From Plakobranchus ocellatus (taxonomy: Eukaryota > Mollusca > Gastropoda > Plakobranchidae): a stretch of DNA of 29,150 bases. The stretch lies in assembly GCA_019648995.1 (NCBI GenBank), contig BLXT01000825.1:3299288-3328437 (forward strand). The letters run 5' to 3'. The stretch's first letter is position 1; the number at the start of each line of letters is the position of its first letter. Position numbers and translations under genes: made by a program. The notes under the pieces were generated by a model. The model was not told the DNA's origin and did not search any database. It worked only from the letters and a program-made list of their open reading frames with translations. Below are positions 20,901-28,499 of this stretch, piece after piece.

Positions 20901-22179
20901 CTGCGCATGTCATCATGCCTTGCTGGATGACAAACTTTTAACTCTCAGTGATGCCATTTTCAATTGGAGAAAATACGAAGCTGTTCAAAGTTTAATTCAA
21001 AATCTATTCAAAAACAAGGAGAGATTTGTAATGCATCAGTACCACATGAGTAGCAATGCAAGTGATAGATCTAATCGGATACACACGTGTTGGGATACTG
21101 TGACGCTGACCGGCGTACATGTGTTTGTGTGTTTGATGTAATGGTGGTTCCAGACGGTAGATGCAGTGCTAGCCTCTAGGCGCCCACGTTTATCGACACG
21201 AATTCAAAACAAAACAAAAAAGGCACAGTGCCTCTCACTCCAGTCATGCCTAGCACACCTTATCTCACCCCGGGCTTACAGTGCCTACACAATCTCCCCT
21301 TTCCTGCGCTTGCAGCTGACTGTGTGTAAATTATTATTCATTTATTGCCTTTACAGAGGTAGGTCTAGATGATCTAGACCTAGCGTGACTGCAGCGAGAG
21401 GTTCCTCAGCCAGTGGCAGTGTGTGGCACTGGCAGATTGCGTGCCCGCTCTAGGCCTACATTCGGCACCCCACTTCCCCCCTCTCAAAAGCTAGTTTGAG
21501 CCCTCCCCTATCTCACTTGTTGTTAATGGCACTCCCTGGAGTAGGCCCGCTTTGTTGAAACAGTGATTCAACCTGTTTGGCATTGTTTTGGGGATGGTGA
21601 AAGGGAAACTTTTTTTTCTTTTTGCGGTTTGTGGCGGTGTCGGCTTCGAATTATGAGAATCAACTTTCTTTGAGTTTGAATAATGAGTTCGAACTTTCCA
21701 AAGCCAAAGAAGAAAAAAAAAAACCTCAGATCGCAAATACTTCGGTTTATGAGAAATTCGAATAATCGGACTTCGGCTTTTGAGGTTTTGACTGTAACAA
21801 CAAAGGTTCACTAAAAGTAAAAGAGCTTTATGGACACTCTTGGAGTAACAGTGTGACTTTTTTAGTAAACCTTTATTGGGTTAAGCCAGGACACTTTCTA
21901 TTTTTACAATTGAGGTATTAAATTTCTTTGAATTTTTATGTGTAAAATTTTCCATTTCCTGTCCATATCATTGTGCCCAAAAATGAGCTCATGAGATGCA
22001 TTTATCTAGGTTTTTTTATATCAATTTTTAAAAAGAAAAGTGCGTGCTATGTACAATACATTAAACACACTTTTTTTTTTTTTAATCCACAGGCAAAAGA
22101 GCGTGAGCTTGAACTCAAGAATACCTGGGCACAGAACAGAATGACAAAGAAACAAACACAATCTAAATATGGCTTTTAA
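2421..22179 (+). CDS. PRCC: PRCC orthologue, complete seven-exon gene
   Basis: This is the coding span of a PRCC-family nuclear protein (in vertebrates associated with the spliceosome and MAD2L2/MAD2B, and fused to TFE3 in renal carcinoma). I joined 2421-2688, 8182-8339, 9237-9287, 9527-10210, 12844-12912, 14013-14216 and 22093-22179. This gives 1521 nt, or 506 aa, close to the roughly 490 aa of human PRCC. The N-terminus MSLVAYNASDESDGDE matches the family start. Residues about 130-136 (KQPVKIT) match a conserved basic patch, and NFFSLD and DAPLDFG in exon 4 match the conserved central motifs. The C-terminus has QQRRKKQITYLAYQ followed by AKERELELKNTW and ends KYGF, which is the family signature. 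All introns have GT/AG ends. The start has A at -3 and an in-frame TAA at 2409-2411, which fixes it. The protein is acidic and Ser-rich, with no signal peptide or membrane segment. Identification rests on recognised motifs and no alignment was run. Confidence 0.95.
2689..3663. other. 5' part of PRCC intron 1, no recognised element
   Basis: Two short ORFs (2875-3162 and 3472-3666) show no domain. ATATTGGTGCT-like words near 2993 and 3037 form an imperfect local repeat but have no clear element borders. Confidence 0.45.
3664..6030 (+). mobile_element. 5' part of an RTE-like LINE, broken and interrupted
   Basis: Remains of a non-LTR retrotransposon ORF, sense to PRCC, in intron 1. Visible endonuclease landmarks, in several frames and with stops, are TWNVLTLHAKGKL (about 4048), LNIIGLAEVRRTGAGSM (about 4104), a GIGILFD motif, IIIMGDFNAKVG (about 4408), NHPRRQWTWKSP (about 5400) and DSDHIPVMCKF (about 5535). 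These match the EN domain annotated in many genomes as craniofacial development protein 2-like. Charged sequence typical of the EN-RT linker follows to about 5930-6030. No reverse-transcriptase motif is present, so the 3' part is missing. The copy is split at 4531/5375 by another element. Outer ends are approximate. Confidence 0.85.
4532..5368. mobile_element. 837-bp TIR DNA element nested in the LINE
   Basis: The left end CTGGGCCCCCAAGAAATCGC and the complement of the right end CTGGCCCCACGAAAAATTGC are imperfect terminal inverted repeats. The element is flanked by AATGAT at 4526-4531 and again at 5369-5374. Removing the element and one AATGAT makes the LINE reading frame run on (QIND to FTIT), which fixes both borders. 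Several TGCAATTTT-like words sit just inside both ends. There is no transposase ORF, so it is non-autonomous. A 6-bp duplication does not fit the usual 8 bp of hAT; the superfamily is left open. Confidence 0.85.
6031..8181. other. Remainder of PRCC intron 1
   Basis: Apart from the small MITE at 6856-7004 I see no gene, splice-ready coding block or recognisable element. The sequence is AT-rich with short spurious ORFs. Confidence 0.5.
6856..7004. mobile_element. 149-bp CAGAGATGGGCA-ended MITE
   Basis: Both ends carry CAGAGATGGGCA in inverted orientation (6856-6867 and 6993-7004). They are flanked by ATACACA on the left (6849-6855) and right (7005-7011). The centre is a TA microsatellite at 6912-6936. 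The TIR sequence and 7-8 bp duplication suggest a hAT-type MITE. It lies in PRCC intron 1. Confidence 0.75.
8182..8339 (+). CDS. PRCC: PRCC exon 2
   Basis: The acceptor is TTTTTTCAAACAG ending at 8181 and the donor is GAAGAG|GTACGG at 8340. Encodes residues 90-142. It carries an acidic run (NEEDELEDE) followed by PPKRIKQPVKITIPTLEE, which aligns with the basic KKRKEPVKI patch of vertebrate PRCC. It has no ATG-initiated ORF of useful length, so it was found by splice sites and frame. The junction with exon 3 is phase 0. Confidence 0.9.
8830..8901. repeat. CT dinucleotide microsatellite
   Basis: About 70 bp of (CT)n with two TTT interruptions in PRCC intron 2, followed by CTAT-rich sequence to about 8930. 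Confidence 0.95.
9237..9287 (+). CDS. PRCC: PRCC exon 3 (51-nt mini-exon)
   Basis: The acceptor is AAAAATATTTCCAG ending at 9236 and the donor is TCATTG|GTAAGC at 9288. Encodes 17 residues (143-159), TALEEEAEAKRKPTASL, a charged linker. It is phase 0 on both sides, so skipping would keep the frame. The weak point is that family conservation here is low; the splice signals and open frame support it. Confidence 0.82.
9527..10210 (+). CDS. PRCC: PRCC exon 4 (largest exon)
   Basis: The acceptor is TTTCCCCCAAG ending at 9526 and the donor is GTTGAG|GTAATT at 10211. Encodes residues 160-387. It starts SGLFSLLPPPIHSAKKEINR, equivalent to the GLSALLPQPKN region of vertebrate PRCC. It then runs through a low-complexity Ser/Asn/Lys stretch, an acidic patch GSDSEDEKD, the conserved NFFSLD motif and NDAPLDFG, and ends in a Ser/Tyr/Ala-rich segment. 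Expected to be largely disordered. Confidence 0.92.
10525..10985 (+). repeat. Dispersed repeat, copy A (intron 4)
   Basis: Collinear with 19110-19480. Shared blocks include CCTAAAAGAAATTTCA, AGTCCTGTCACTCACAT, CATAATAGATGAG and an upstream TACTGGGTT-like block. Relative to copy B it has about 115 extra bases near 10602-10718. No TIR, poly-A tail or TSD is visible. It is an unclassified interspersed repeat; an ORF at 10858-11136 overlapping it is not conserved in copy B and is not called. Confidence 0.75.
11905..12717. mobile_element. 813-bp TA-flanked MITE (Tc1/mariner-pogo type)
   Basis: The left end is CAGTGGAACACGTTTAAACC and the right end, complemented, is CAGTAGACCACACTAAACTG. It is flanked by TA at 11903-11904 and 12718-12719. 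No transposase ORF is visible inside. TA target plus CAGT-starting TIRs fit the Tc1/mariner/pogo group. It lies in PRCC intron 4. The TIRs have diverged, so the pairing is probable rather than certain. Confidence 0.65.
12844..12912 (+). CDS. PRCC: PRCC exon 5
   Basis: The acceptor is CTTACCACCTCAG ending at 12843 and the donor is AAAGAG|GTAAAT at 12913. Encodes 23 acidic residues (388-410), including VTDDDLKQFMSEKE. This sits where vertebrate PRCC has an acidic helix leading into the FKRLQGKR motif. It is phase 0 on both sides. Confidence 0.85.
13488..13647 (+). mobile_element. tRNA-derived SINE, copy 1
   Basis: A 160-bp element in intron 5 with a Pol III A box TAGCACAGTGG (13499-13509) and B box GGTTCGAGCCC (13553-13563). 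A ~70-bp tRNA-unrelated body and a tail ending ACAAAAAACTCAAAC follow. It is flanked by 14-bp duplications TCCTATTATGGCCT at 13474-13487 and 13648-13661. A near-identical copy lies at 24924-25089. The duplication and intact boxes suggest a fairly recent insertion. ORFs on either strand here are incidental. Confidence 0.95.
14013..14216 (+). CDS. PRCC: PRCC exon 6 (start of the conserved C-terminal domain)
   Basis: The acceptor is a long T-tract plus CCAG ending at 14012 and the donor is TATCAA|GTAAGT at 14217. Encodes residues 411-478. FHRLSGKRKRG matches vertebrate FKRLQGKRNRG, INFVDANVDD matches INFVEIKGDD, and TAQQRRKKQITYLAYQ matches the highly conserved QQRRK-QITYL block. The junction to exon 7 falls exactly between the ITYL..Q and AKERELELKNTW motifs. 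Confidence 0.95.
15185..15348 (-). pseudogene. Short coding-like fragment abutting the transposon
   Basis: On the minus strand, MANIEVARHLNNLEDISIF (from 15348) and ASNDDLEELIFDYFCDNESH plus an acidic tail ending at TGA (about 15185) read as coding. They are in frames offset by one base near 15290. They sit 17 bp outside the left TIR of the 15365-17418 element, beyond its TSD. This resembles the acidic N-terminus of a transposase-like protein, but I cannot name it; it may be chance. Confidence 0.3.
16403..16440. repeat. Compound microsatellite (C)n(AC)n(TC)n
   Basis: A 13-base C run, then CA repeats, then CT repeats. A similar C-run followed by CA repeats occurs near 17014-17042. Both lie within the intron-6 transposon. 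Confidence 0.9.
16751..16891 (+). pseudogene. C-terminal coiled-coil fragment, probable transposase remnant
   Basis: An open stretch of 46 codons ending at TAA 16889-16891, inside the CAGGGTCCCC element. The residues SNALRKAANEKEEEIASISK then KKIGEKESALKLL are heptad-like and strongly coding in character. There is no upstream start: a TGA precedes it at 16748-16750. It is probably the last exon or 3' end of the element's former transposase gene. No family identified. Confidence 0.45.
18689..18885. repeat. Purine-rich tract
   Basis: About 200 bases that are overwhelmingly A and G on the plus strand, in runs such as GAGGCAGAGGGAGAGGAAG, ending in a 13-base A run. It lies in PRCC intron 6. The minus-strand ORF over it is simply the pyrimidine complement. 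Confidence 0.8.
19110..19480 (+). repeat. Dispersed repeat, copy B (intron 6)
   Basis: Second copy, in the same orientation as 10525-10985. It shares CCTAAAAGAAATTTCA, AGTCCTGTCACTCACAT and CATAATAGATGAG, then a T-rich end. It lacks the internal ~115-bp block of copy A and carries a different short stretch before the shared CCTAAAAG block. Confidence 0.75.
19676..20037. mobile_element. 362-bp TTAA-flanked piggyBac-type MITE
   Basis: Flanked by TTAA at 19672-19675 and 20038-20041. The inner ends read CCCTATCCGTACGAGGTG (from 19678) and, complemented on the right, CCCTATTGGTACTTGTGG. A GGGGT-AACAAAAT-CCCC motif occurs both at about 19798-19822 and at 20002-20021. There is no ORF of note. TTAA target and CCC-starting ends fit piggyBac. 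Confidence 0.75.
20556..21794 (-). mobile_element. 1.24-kb pogo/Tigger-like remnant
   Basis: TIRs CAGTGGAAACCTCA (left) and CAGTCAAAACCTCA (right, complemented) extend imperfectly through AATTCGAAGT-like sequence. They are flanked by TA at 20554-20555 and 21795-21796. The minus strand keeps scraps of a pogo-type transposase: LNHCFNKAGLL near 21550, like the N-C-F/W-RKAGF motif, and ARHTVITDHFKSE near 20835, like the C-terminal ITDFF motif of Tigger proteins. The DDE core is missing, so this is an internally deleted, dead copy. The plus-strand ORF 20809-21141 is not a gene. Confidence 0.75.
22093..22179 (+). CDS. PRCC: PRCC exon 7, terminal coding exon
   Basis: The acceptor is TTTTTAATCCACAG ending at 22092. 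Encodes residues 479-506 and the stop TAA at 22177-22179. AKERELELKNTWAQNRMTKK followed by QTQSKYGF is near-identical to the family C-terminus. It is separated from exon 6 by a 7.9-kb intron full of mobile elements. Eighteen bases past the stop is the TTAA that appears to be the end of a piggyBac element. Confidence 0.95.
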   Translation, partial: AKERELELKNTWAQNRMTKKQTQSKYGF

Positions 22180-22366
22180 TCTGTTTTGTGCAATCATTTA
22201 ACGCTTTGGCAGCTGAATTAATTTCATGCTTGTTACCGCCCCATGGCTGAATTAATTTAAACAATTTAATGAAATTATATATGGCATCAGAAAAAAATTC
22301 AAGGAAAAACAATAACCCAACTTACAGATATGAATTAACCATCAAAATGTTTGGAATGGGATAGAC

Positions 22367-22372
22367 AATAAA
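22367..22372 (+). promoter_or_regulatory. Candidate PRCC polyadenylation signal
   Basis: First plus-strand AATAAA after the PRCC stop, 188 bases downstream, followed by a TGTGT word. It lies inside the antisense piggyBac remnant. No transcript evidence; other signals further on (for example 27227) are possible. Confidence 0.4.
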
Positions 22373-23413
22373 ATTGTGTCAAACAAAGAAATCGAAATTG
22401 GTTCCACTTTCCAATCTTTGTTAGATTGCTGTAGATAAGAATCAAAATAAGCAGGCACATTTTGAGGAACTTTGCATATTTGCACTAAAAAACAGTCTGA
22501 TTCCTTTTGTATCCTTCTCCCTTTGAATGTTTCATTGCAAGCCACACAGTCTCTTGTTGGGTACTTTCTTTTGGCCTTTTCCTTCACCCTCATAAACTCA
22601 GGTAAATAAATGACTGGAGAGAAGATCAAGCACTTCAAATGGGTTTGGTATTTTCCTATTCCTATGTGAACACCATGTTTTGGCTCCTAACATAAGCTGT
22701 TTGACAATTGGCAGTCTGAAATAGTAGTGACTTTCACTTTTACTGGCTTAGTAGTTGATTTTTTCATATAAAATGTACCCATTATACATGGCAGCACAGA
22801 AGGTAAAACAATTTTTTTCACCATTTCACACTTTTCGTTTTTTTACAGTTATCCTCACACACTAGTACTTTTTCAAAAATTGATCATGAACATCTAACCC
22901 ATTCATGTTTTTTCACATAACCAACAATAGCTTGTGTTTCTTTATGTTGTTCCCCACGAACGACATTGTTTGCTGAATGCATTGTAGAAAGAGTATTGAT
23001 GTCTTTTATAATTTCAGTGCCAGATTGTTATCATCTGTCTAAAGTTACATTCTCCTTGCTCCAATTTTCTTTGCAGTTTTCATCATTGCTTTTGGCATAT
23101 TCTTACTGTAGGTCTAAACAGTACCGAAGGCTGTTGTGCCTAACAGAATGAGCTCATTGAAAAATTCTGGGAAATCATAATAATTGTTGAGATATAAATG
23201 GTGACCTTTTGGAACTAGGCCACAATAAGATAGAAGACCTATTGCTAATAGGTGTAAAACATTTATCTGACAAATTTACAAGTTCATGGAAAGAATTTTT
23301 CTTTGTGCTACCTGATGTAAATTCATGCAAACAGGTAGCCTGGAGAAGACTCACTTACTCTGTAAACTTTTATGCCAAACTGAGATGACTTCATAGTATT
23401 ATAGACTTTAAAC

Positions 23414-23501
23414 CTAAGCCTATTCTTATAAGGAAAAGTAGCTTCATCAAAGCTTCAAATCTAAGCCTATCCTTATAAGGCCAGGTAGCTTCATCAAAGC
23501 T
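23414..23501. repeat. 47-bp tandem duplication inside the transposase remnant
   Basis: CTAAGCCTAT-C/T-CTTATAAGG followed by GTAGCTTCATCAAAGCT occurs at 23414 and again at 23461. It duplicates the segment coding for the DEATWPYKDRL region of the transposase. As 47 is not a multiple of three, it breaks the frame. Confidence 0.85.
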
Positions 23502-24923
23502 AAGATTTTGAATGGACGGGTAAGTATCTAACAATTTGTGTTTTAGATGGGTAGAAAATGGTCTTACTTCAAAAAGAGGGTCTGTCTGTCTTCTTCATTG
23601 TTGTCATTTGTATGTAAGTTCCATAAAAAGGCCTCATGTTTTTATGGAAATATGGAGTTTCAACTTCACACTCATTAGACCAATATTCCCTAAGATTGTC
23701 TTTTCTGACAAGCCTTGTGTTGATAAGAATAGTCAAAAACACCACCATTTTATCCAAAGTTAGCTCTTTCCAGTCCCTAACCCTAGCTGTTTCAGGCAGC
23801 TCATGTGTGATGTCTAAATTATTTAGCACACATAAATTTGTTTGGTCAACCCAGTCCGGAATAATATCATGAGGAATTAAAATTTTTTAATTCTGCTGGT
23901 TTGGATGGATCATCTGAACAATCAATCTTCACCTCTGATCTCCCTGTAAAAGGCTCTACTAGTGGTGGACTTAAATCACACAAGTAACTCTCATCTTCAT
24001 CTTCCTCGATAATTCTATTGGTAGGTGCCTGAGTAATTGCTTCTATTCCAAAAATGTCGCCATTATTACCTCTAAGCACATTCTCTTAGATCTTATAAAA
24101 CCTCCCATTCATCACTATCTCATTGTCCTAAAAATTCCATCAACATGTCATGAGCCTCTTTCCCAGTGAATACAGCCATCATGGCAGTTCTAGATCTATA
24201 TCTAGATCTGATGTTCTTTACTTACACAATCAAGAAATATCTAGTGATAAAGTCGACCTAACAGGCTCAATGAACTATCAAATCAAACCTCAACATCTGT
24301 AGAATACATTATTATTATTAACAGCAATACAGTCAATACAGATGTAAACAAAGCGACCTGTATTTGTTCATAACTATAGTTGTGAGGAATGTGAGCACCC
24401 CTGGCGGTTAGCCATGTTGCTGCTACTAAAGTCGCGAGCACAGCATGAAGGTTAAATATTTGTCCTCCTTCATCCTCTTTCCCCAAATCTTTTTTTTTTC
24501 TTCCTCAAATTAGTGTCATACCACTTATTTTGATGGCCAATTTTTAATTATATAAGTATATATAATTGTGGTGTTTTCAATCTCGTTTATTAGAAAACTA
24601 CTGATTGTACTGATTGTAAAGCTTTTAGAAAGTCAGAATAAGAATTACCTTAATTTGATGGACGCCTTTTTTTCCAATAATTTTCTATCTTTTTTTCAAA
24701 AGACAAAAGAAATCATGTTTGTTTTTTCATTTCCTACATTGAACAATTGGACCCAGTTTTGTGTTTCTTTTATATCTGGGCTTAACAAATATATGAGCCA
24801 TGCATGAAGAATGAAAAATGTAATCCGACAAAAAAACATACTGTTATTGGTGAGTACAAAAAGTACCCTCATATATATTCAAATGTCAATTTTTTTGTAA
24901 TCCCCCTTTCTCTCTCACTCTAG

Positions 24924-25089
24924 GGGGCGTCGGTAGCACAGTGGCTTGCGAGTCCGCCCTGAGATCTGCAGGGACCCTTCTGTCACGGGTTCGAGCCCCG
25001 CTACCAGGGCCCTGGCCTGACGGAGGCCCTGAAAGCCTGAGATCACCTTGTTGTGGACTGGCTATATACAAAAAACTCAAAAACTCAAA
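24924..25089 (+). mobile_element. tRNA-derived SINE, copy 2
   Basis: Same family as the copy at 13488. A box TAGCACAGTGG at 24934-24944, B box GGTTCGAGCCC at 24988-24998. The tail has an extra AACTCAAA unit. It is flanked by 12-bp duplications CTCTCACTCTAG at 24912-24923 and 25090-25101. It lies in the same orientation, downstream of PRCC. Confidence 0.95.
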
Positions 25090-25210
25090 CTCTCACTCTA
25101 GCCAGTAGATGTAGGCCAAGTGATTCTCCAACTTGTCATTAATATCATTTAACTTTCTTCTCCCACTCGACTGATCAGTGGCCAAGTCCTATTCCAAGTG
25201 ATCAATATCA

Positions 25211-25211
25211 N
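25211..25211. other. Unresolved base next to poly-C run
   Basis: A single N precedes about 19 C residues (25212-25230); likely an assembly joint. Confidence 0.9.
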
Positions 25212-27411
25212 CCCCCCCCCCCCCCCCCCCCATTCCCAATTTGTTCTACCAACTGAGTATTTTTATTTCTGCCTTATGACAAGGTTGCGAGAGGGGTGGG
25301 TTTACAAAGCTCTCTACCTAAGCTAAGTGTATGCCAGACGCAGCTTTCTGGCCCACATGCTGGGCAATCACAGGGTAGGCTTGAGGGTTTGGTTTGATGT
25401 AGACTTTGGCTTGTGAACACTTAGCATAGTGTAAGGTTGGGGGAGCTAAGGGGGAAAGTGGCACGGCATGATACTCGGCTCTGTTAACTTTGATACCTTA
25501 CTATAGTGATTCTAGACAATGCACGTAGATCTAGGCCTCTTTCATAGCAAGTAAAATTTCATGCTTGAGATCGTTGAGCAGGCAGGGGAAATGTTAGATG
25601 CTTTTTGCCTCTCTTTTTTTAAAAAAAATTTTCAGATTATCATCATTGCAATCAAGGGAAGCAGTTCCTATCCTCGTTATTTCAACAACAACAAAATGAT
25701 TTGCCCTCAACAAAGATAAAAATGGGACTTTTCAAATCTCTCGTTATAGCAATAGTTGTCGTTATTGAATTTGTTGTTAAAAATGAGTTGCACTGTACTT
25801 TTTTAGTTTCGAAAAACATTTTTAAAAAGCTCACTGTACTGCTATATATTGTAATAAGACAAGAAAGGTTTAATTAGTTTTTATTCTCCTTTGGCCTGAC
25901 TAGTGCTGCTACTACATTTTTTTTTGTTCTTCAGGGTATTTTTAGATAAAGGCCATATTGGAACAAGTGTGATTAAAGTGAAAATTGTTTCTTTTTCAAA
26001 TATGATGGTGTTTTGTATTAAACTTCATTAAAATTAAGTAAGGAATTCAAATTCAATGTACGATTAATTTATTTATGTACTTATTTTTTTTTTTTGTGTG
26101 TTGGATTAAAAACTAATCTCATGCTCTGTGGCAGTCACCACGACATTTTTGTCTGCAGAATGTAGGATAAGAAATATTAAGAGGAAACTTCTTACCAGAA
26201 ATTTACAGTTAAAAAGAATCAAGGCTTTAAAAATGTATTGTTTTATAATGTAAGTTTACTTGCAGAGCTTTGGAGAAGATTTGACATAAAAATTAGTATT
26301 ACTTGGAATTGTGCTTTTGGAATTTAAGCCTTGTAAAATTTGATTGCAAGGTTAGAAAGTGGGTAATTTTTAAAGATCATACAACTTATGTCACTTGAGA
26401 TTGCTTTCTGCAAATGATTACTTTTTCATTCATTCATGTTAATGTCTTTGCCAAGCACTGCAGAAATGTTTTGCATCATAAATTATACATGTAAATTTGT
26501 AATGTATTGAGGCCAATCTGAATGAGTTCGATGTTTCATCTAATACTTTTGAGAAAAAGGATCTTAAAGTCTATTTTTTCTTCTTATAAACTCATTTTTA
26601 GTGAATTAAAGTGCATAATACTTGGCACAGAATCAACACACCTGTGACCAGTTCTTAAGGTTAAAGATCCATTCTGACTTTATGAATGATTTGGGACTGT
26701 TCAAATATAATCTTCACCTTTTTTGATACCTTAAGCAGGAACTGTAACTTAAGAATTGCCATTTTAATTTTGCATGCATTCATGGTGGTTGTAGGCGAGA
26801 GTTTTGGCCTGTTGGGCTAGACCTCTACTCAGGAGAACTTATCTCCTATAGATGATTTTAGCGAGGTATGTGCCAACTGTGCGTTCTTCTCAAGTTGCAC
26901 ATTAGACAACAGCCGAAAGAAGCTGAAAGTTTGAAGGAATGCAGAATGCATACTGTTGCTACAAAACCACTATTACAATTTAATGATTTTTCTTTAAAAT
27001 GCGGCTTCCTGTGTCACTGGTTGTGAAAAGAAAATGCCCTGCAGCAACTGGCTATCTTTCAGATTTGAACCACAGACTCTTTATAAGACTCTCACAAGGA
27101 CTAGCGGACATTCTGACACATAACTACTTGTTTTTTTTAAACCACTGCCAACAATCAGTAATCTGAGAATCTTGAGCCTGGAGCTCTAAGTAATCATTAC
27201 GTATGCAAATATGTATATGAATTTTTTAATAAATTTCCAAAGCAAAAAATTAATGTCGCAGTCTTAAACCATATTCTTCACTTGCTACTTTACGACAAGG
27301 TGCATTGAACATTTGATTATCTTCTGAATTAAATTAAAAGACAACAACGAATGGATTACTATAGTTGAACTTATTTCTTTTATCGATGTAATGGTGTGAA
27401 CCTCTCTTGAC

Positions 27412-27444
27412 AATAATGATAATAATAATAACAATAATAATAAA
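27412..27444. repeat. AAT trinucleotide microsatellite
   Basis: About eleven AAT-type units with two C substitutions (AATAATGAT, AATAATAATAAC). It explains the poly-Leu minus-strand ORF at 27285-27470, which is not a gene. Confidence 0.85.
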
Positions 27445-27509
27445 AGTACATCTATATGGTGCAAATCCATAGTACAACCACAGCTCTATACATATTCATG
27501 AAAAACATG

Positions 27510-27550
27510 CATATATATATATATGTATATATGCATACATATACATATGC
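27510..27550. repeat. TA/TG-rich microsatellite
   Basis: ATATATATATATATGTATAT followed by GCATACATATACATATGC; alternating purine-pyrimidine throughout. Confidence 0.8.
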
Positions 27551-28054
27551 AATTATTTTACATGTTACCAGAGTAAATCATTCAAAGTGGCAAAAAAGTA
27601 AAATTAACACTAATATATTATCATAATACTGCTACTAGACTAGACTGATTTATTTATTGATTGTATAAGAGTTACCTCTCTCCTTAATATTATTTCTTTC
27701 TGTTCCTTTTTTATTTTTTTCACCTCACAAAAGTGTTATATTACATTGGTTCAAGACCTCCCCCCCTCCCCTTTTCAAAGGCATAAGATTATTTTTGAAG
27801 TCCCCTTTAAGGTGTTCAAAATGCCACCTTGACCCTTCAAACCGGGTCAGATTTTTTTTTCTTAATTCGTGTCTATAAATCATACTATTAGGGTGATCCA
27901 CCTCATTGACACCTGGTTTTATTTTTCGAATTTCTTGAAAAACTCCGTAAATTGAGCAAGCTAAGATTTTTTTAAAAAGAATTGGGCTTCTCATTGTGTT
28001 ATAATAGTTGTTGTTGCTTCAACATGCACATGTCACATGTCACCCCCCCCCCCC

Positions 28055-28057
28055 NNN
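28055..28057. other. Three unresolved bases between poly-C and A-rich sequence
   Basis: NNN follows a 12-base C run and precedes AAAAAAGAAAAG; likely an assembly joint. Confidence 0.9.
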
Positions 28058-28499
28058 AAAAAAGAAAAGAAAAAGGCATCTAAAGAAAATTTATCCCAGT
28101 TTTGTAAATCATACTTAAAATCAACAAAAGCAAAAGAACAAACTTTCATCTAACACATTTTTTTGTTTTTGAGAGGTTCACAACAAATTGTATTTAAAAT
28201 TGAATCCACATAAATTGGATTGGCTTTATTCAAATTTTCTTTTGCTTTTAACTCAGCACAGGCCTATATTTTCTTTTTAATTCTGGCCTTTGGTGGATAT
28301 GAATATGGTGGGTAGTCGAAAACTTCTAAATAATGAGTATTATACTAGTTAGATTGTAAAATCAGGTGTATTCATTACATTATGATGTTGCAATATCAGT
28401 TACGAAAACAAAAGTTTTTTTTTTCTCATATGTTTTTTTAAACAACCATTGAATGACATTTCCTAACTTAAAGTTAAAAAAAAAAAAATTATTTTATGA

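Larger units (their letters stand above)
22342..24180 (-). pseudogene. Decayed piggyBac transposase (DDE_Tnp_1_7)
   Basis: Reading minus-strand frames in order gives a near full-length transposase of roughly 580 codons with several stops and frameshifts. The N-terminus is MAVFTGKEAHDMLMEF at about 24174, followed by an acidic stretch IIEEDEDESYLCD. The DDE core includes DWKELTLDKMVVFLTILI, REYWSNECEVETPYF, LSFDEATWPYKDRL (first catalytic Asp), GHHLYLNNYYDFPEFF (second catalytic position, here Asn), MNGLDVHDQFLKKY (third Asp), and YFRLPIVKQLM. The Cys-rich C-terminus (CVACNETF, ESDCFLVQIC) is partly kept. A 47-bp tandem duplication at 23414-23501 adds a frameshift. It cannot encode an active enzyme. 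Confidence 0.9.
22198..24455 (-). mobile_element. piggyBac element remnant, proposed full span
   Basis: Proposed borders are TTAA at 22198-22201 (then CGCTTTGGCAGC) and TTAA at 24452-24455 (complement TTAACCTTCATGC). Between them is a decayed piggyBac transposase on the minus strand. The 2.26-kb span is normal for piggyBac elements. The two ends resemble each other only weakly, so the exact borders are less certain than the transposase. Two direct copies of GCTGAATTAATTT lie inside the left end (22211 and 22245). Confidence 0.55.

Noticed and set aside
20809..21372. Plus-strand ORFs of 110 and 68 codons
   Set aside because: They lie antisense to, or inside, the pogo-like remnant and show no domain.
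27285..27470. Poly-Leu minus ORF
   Set aside because: Translation of the AAT microsatellite.
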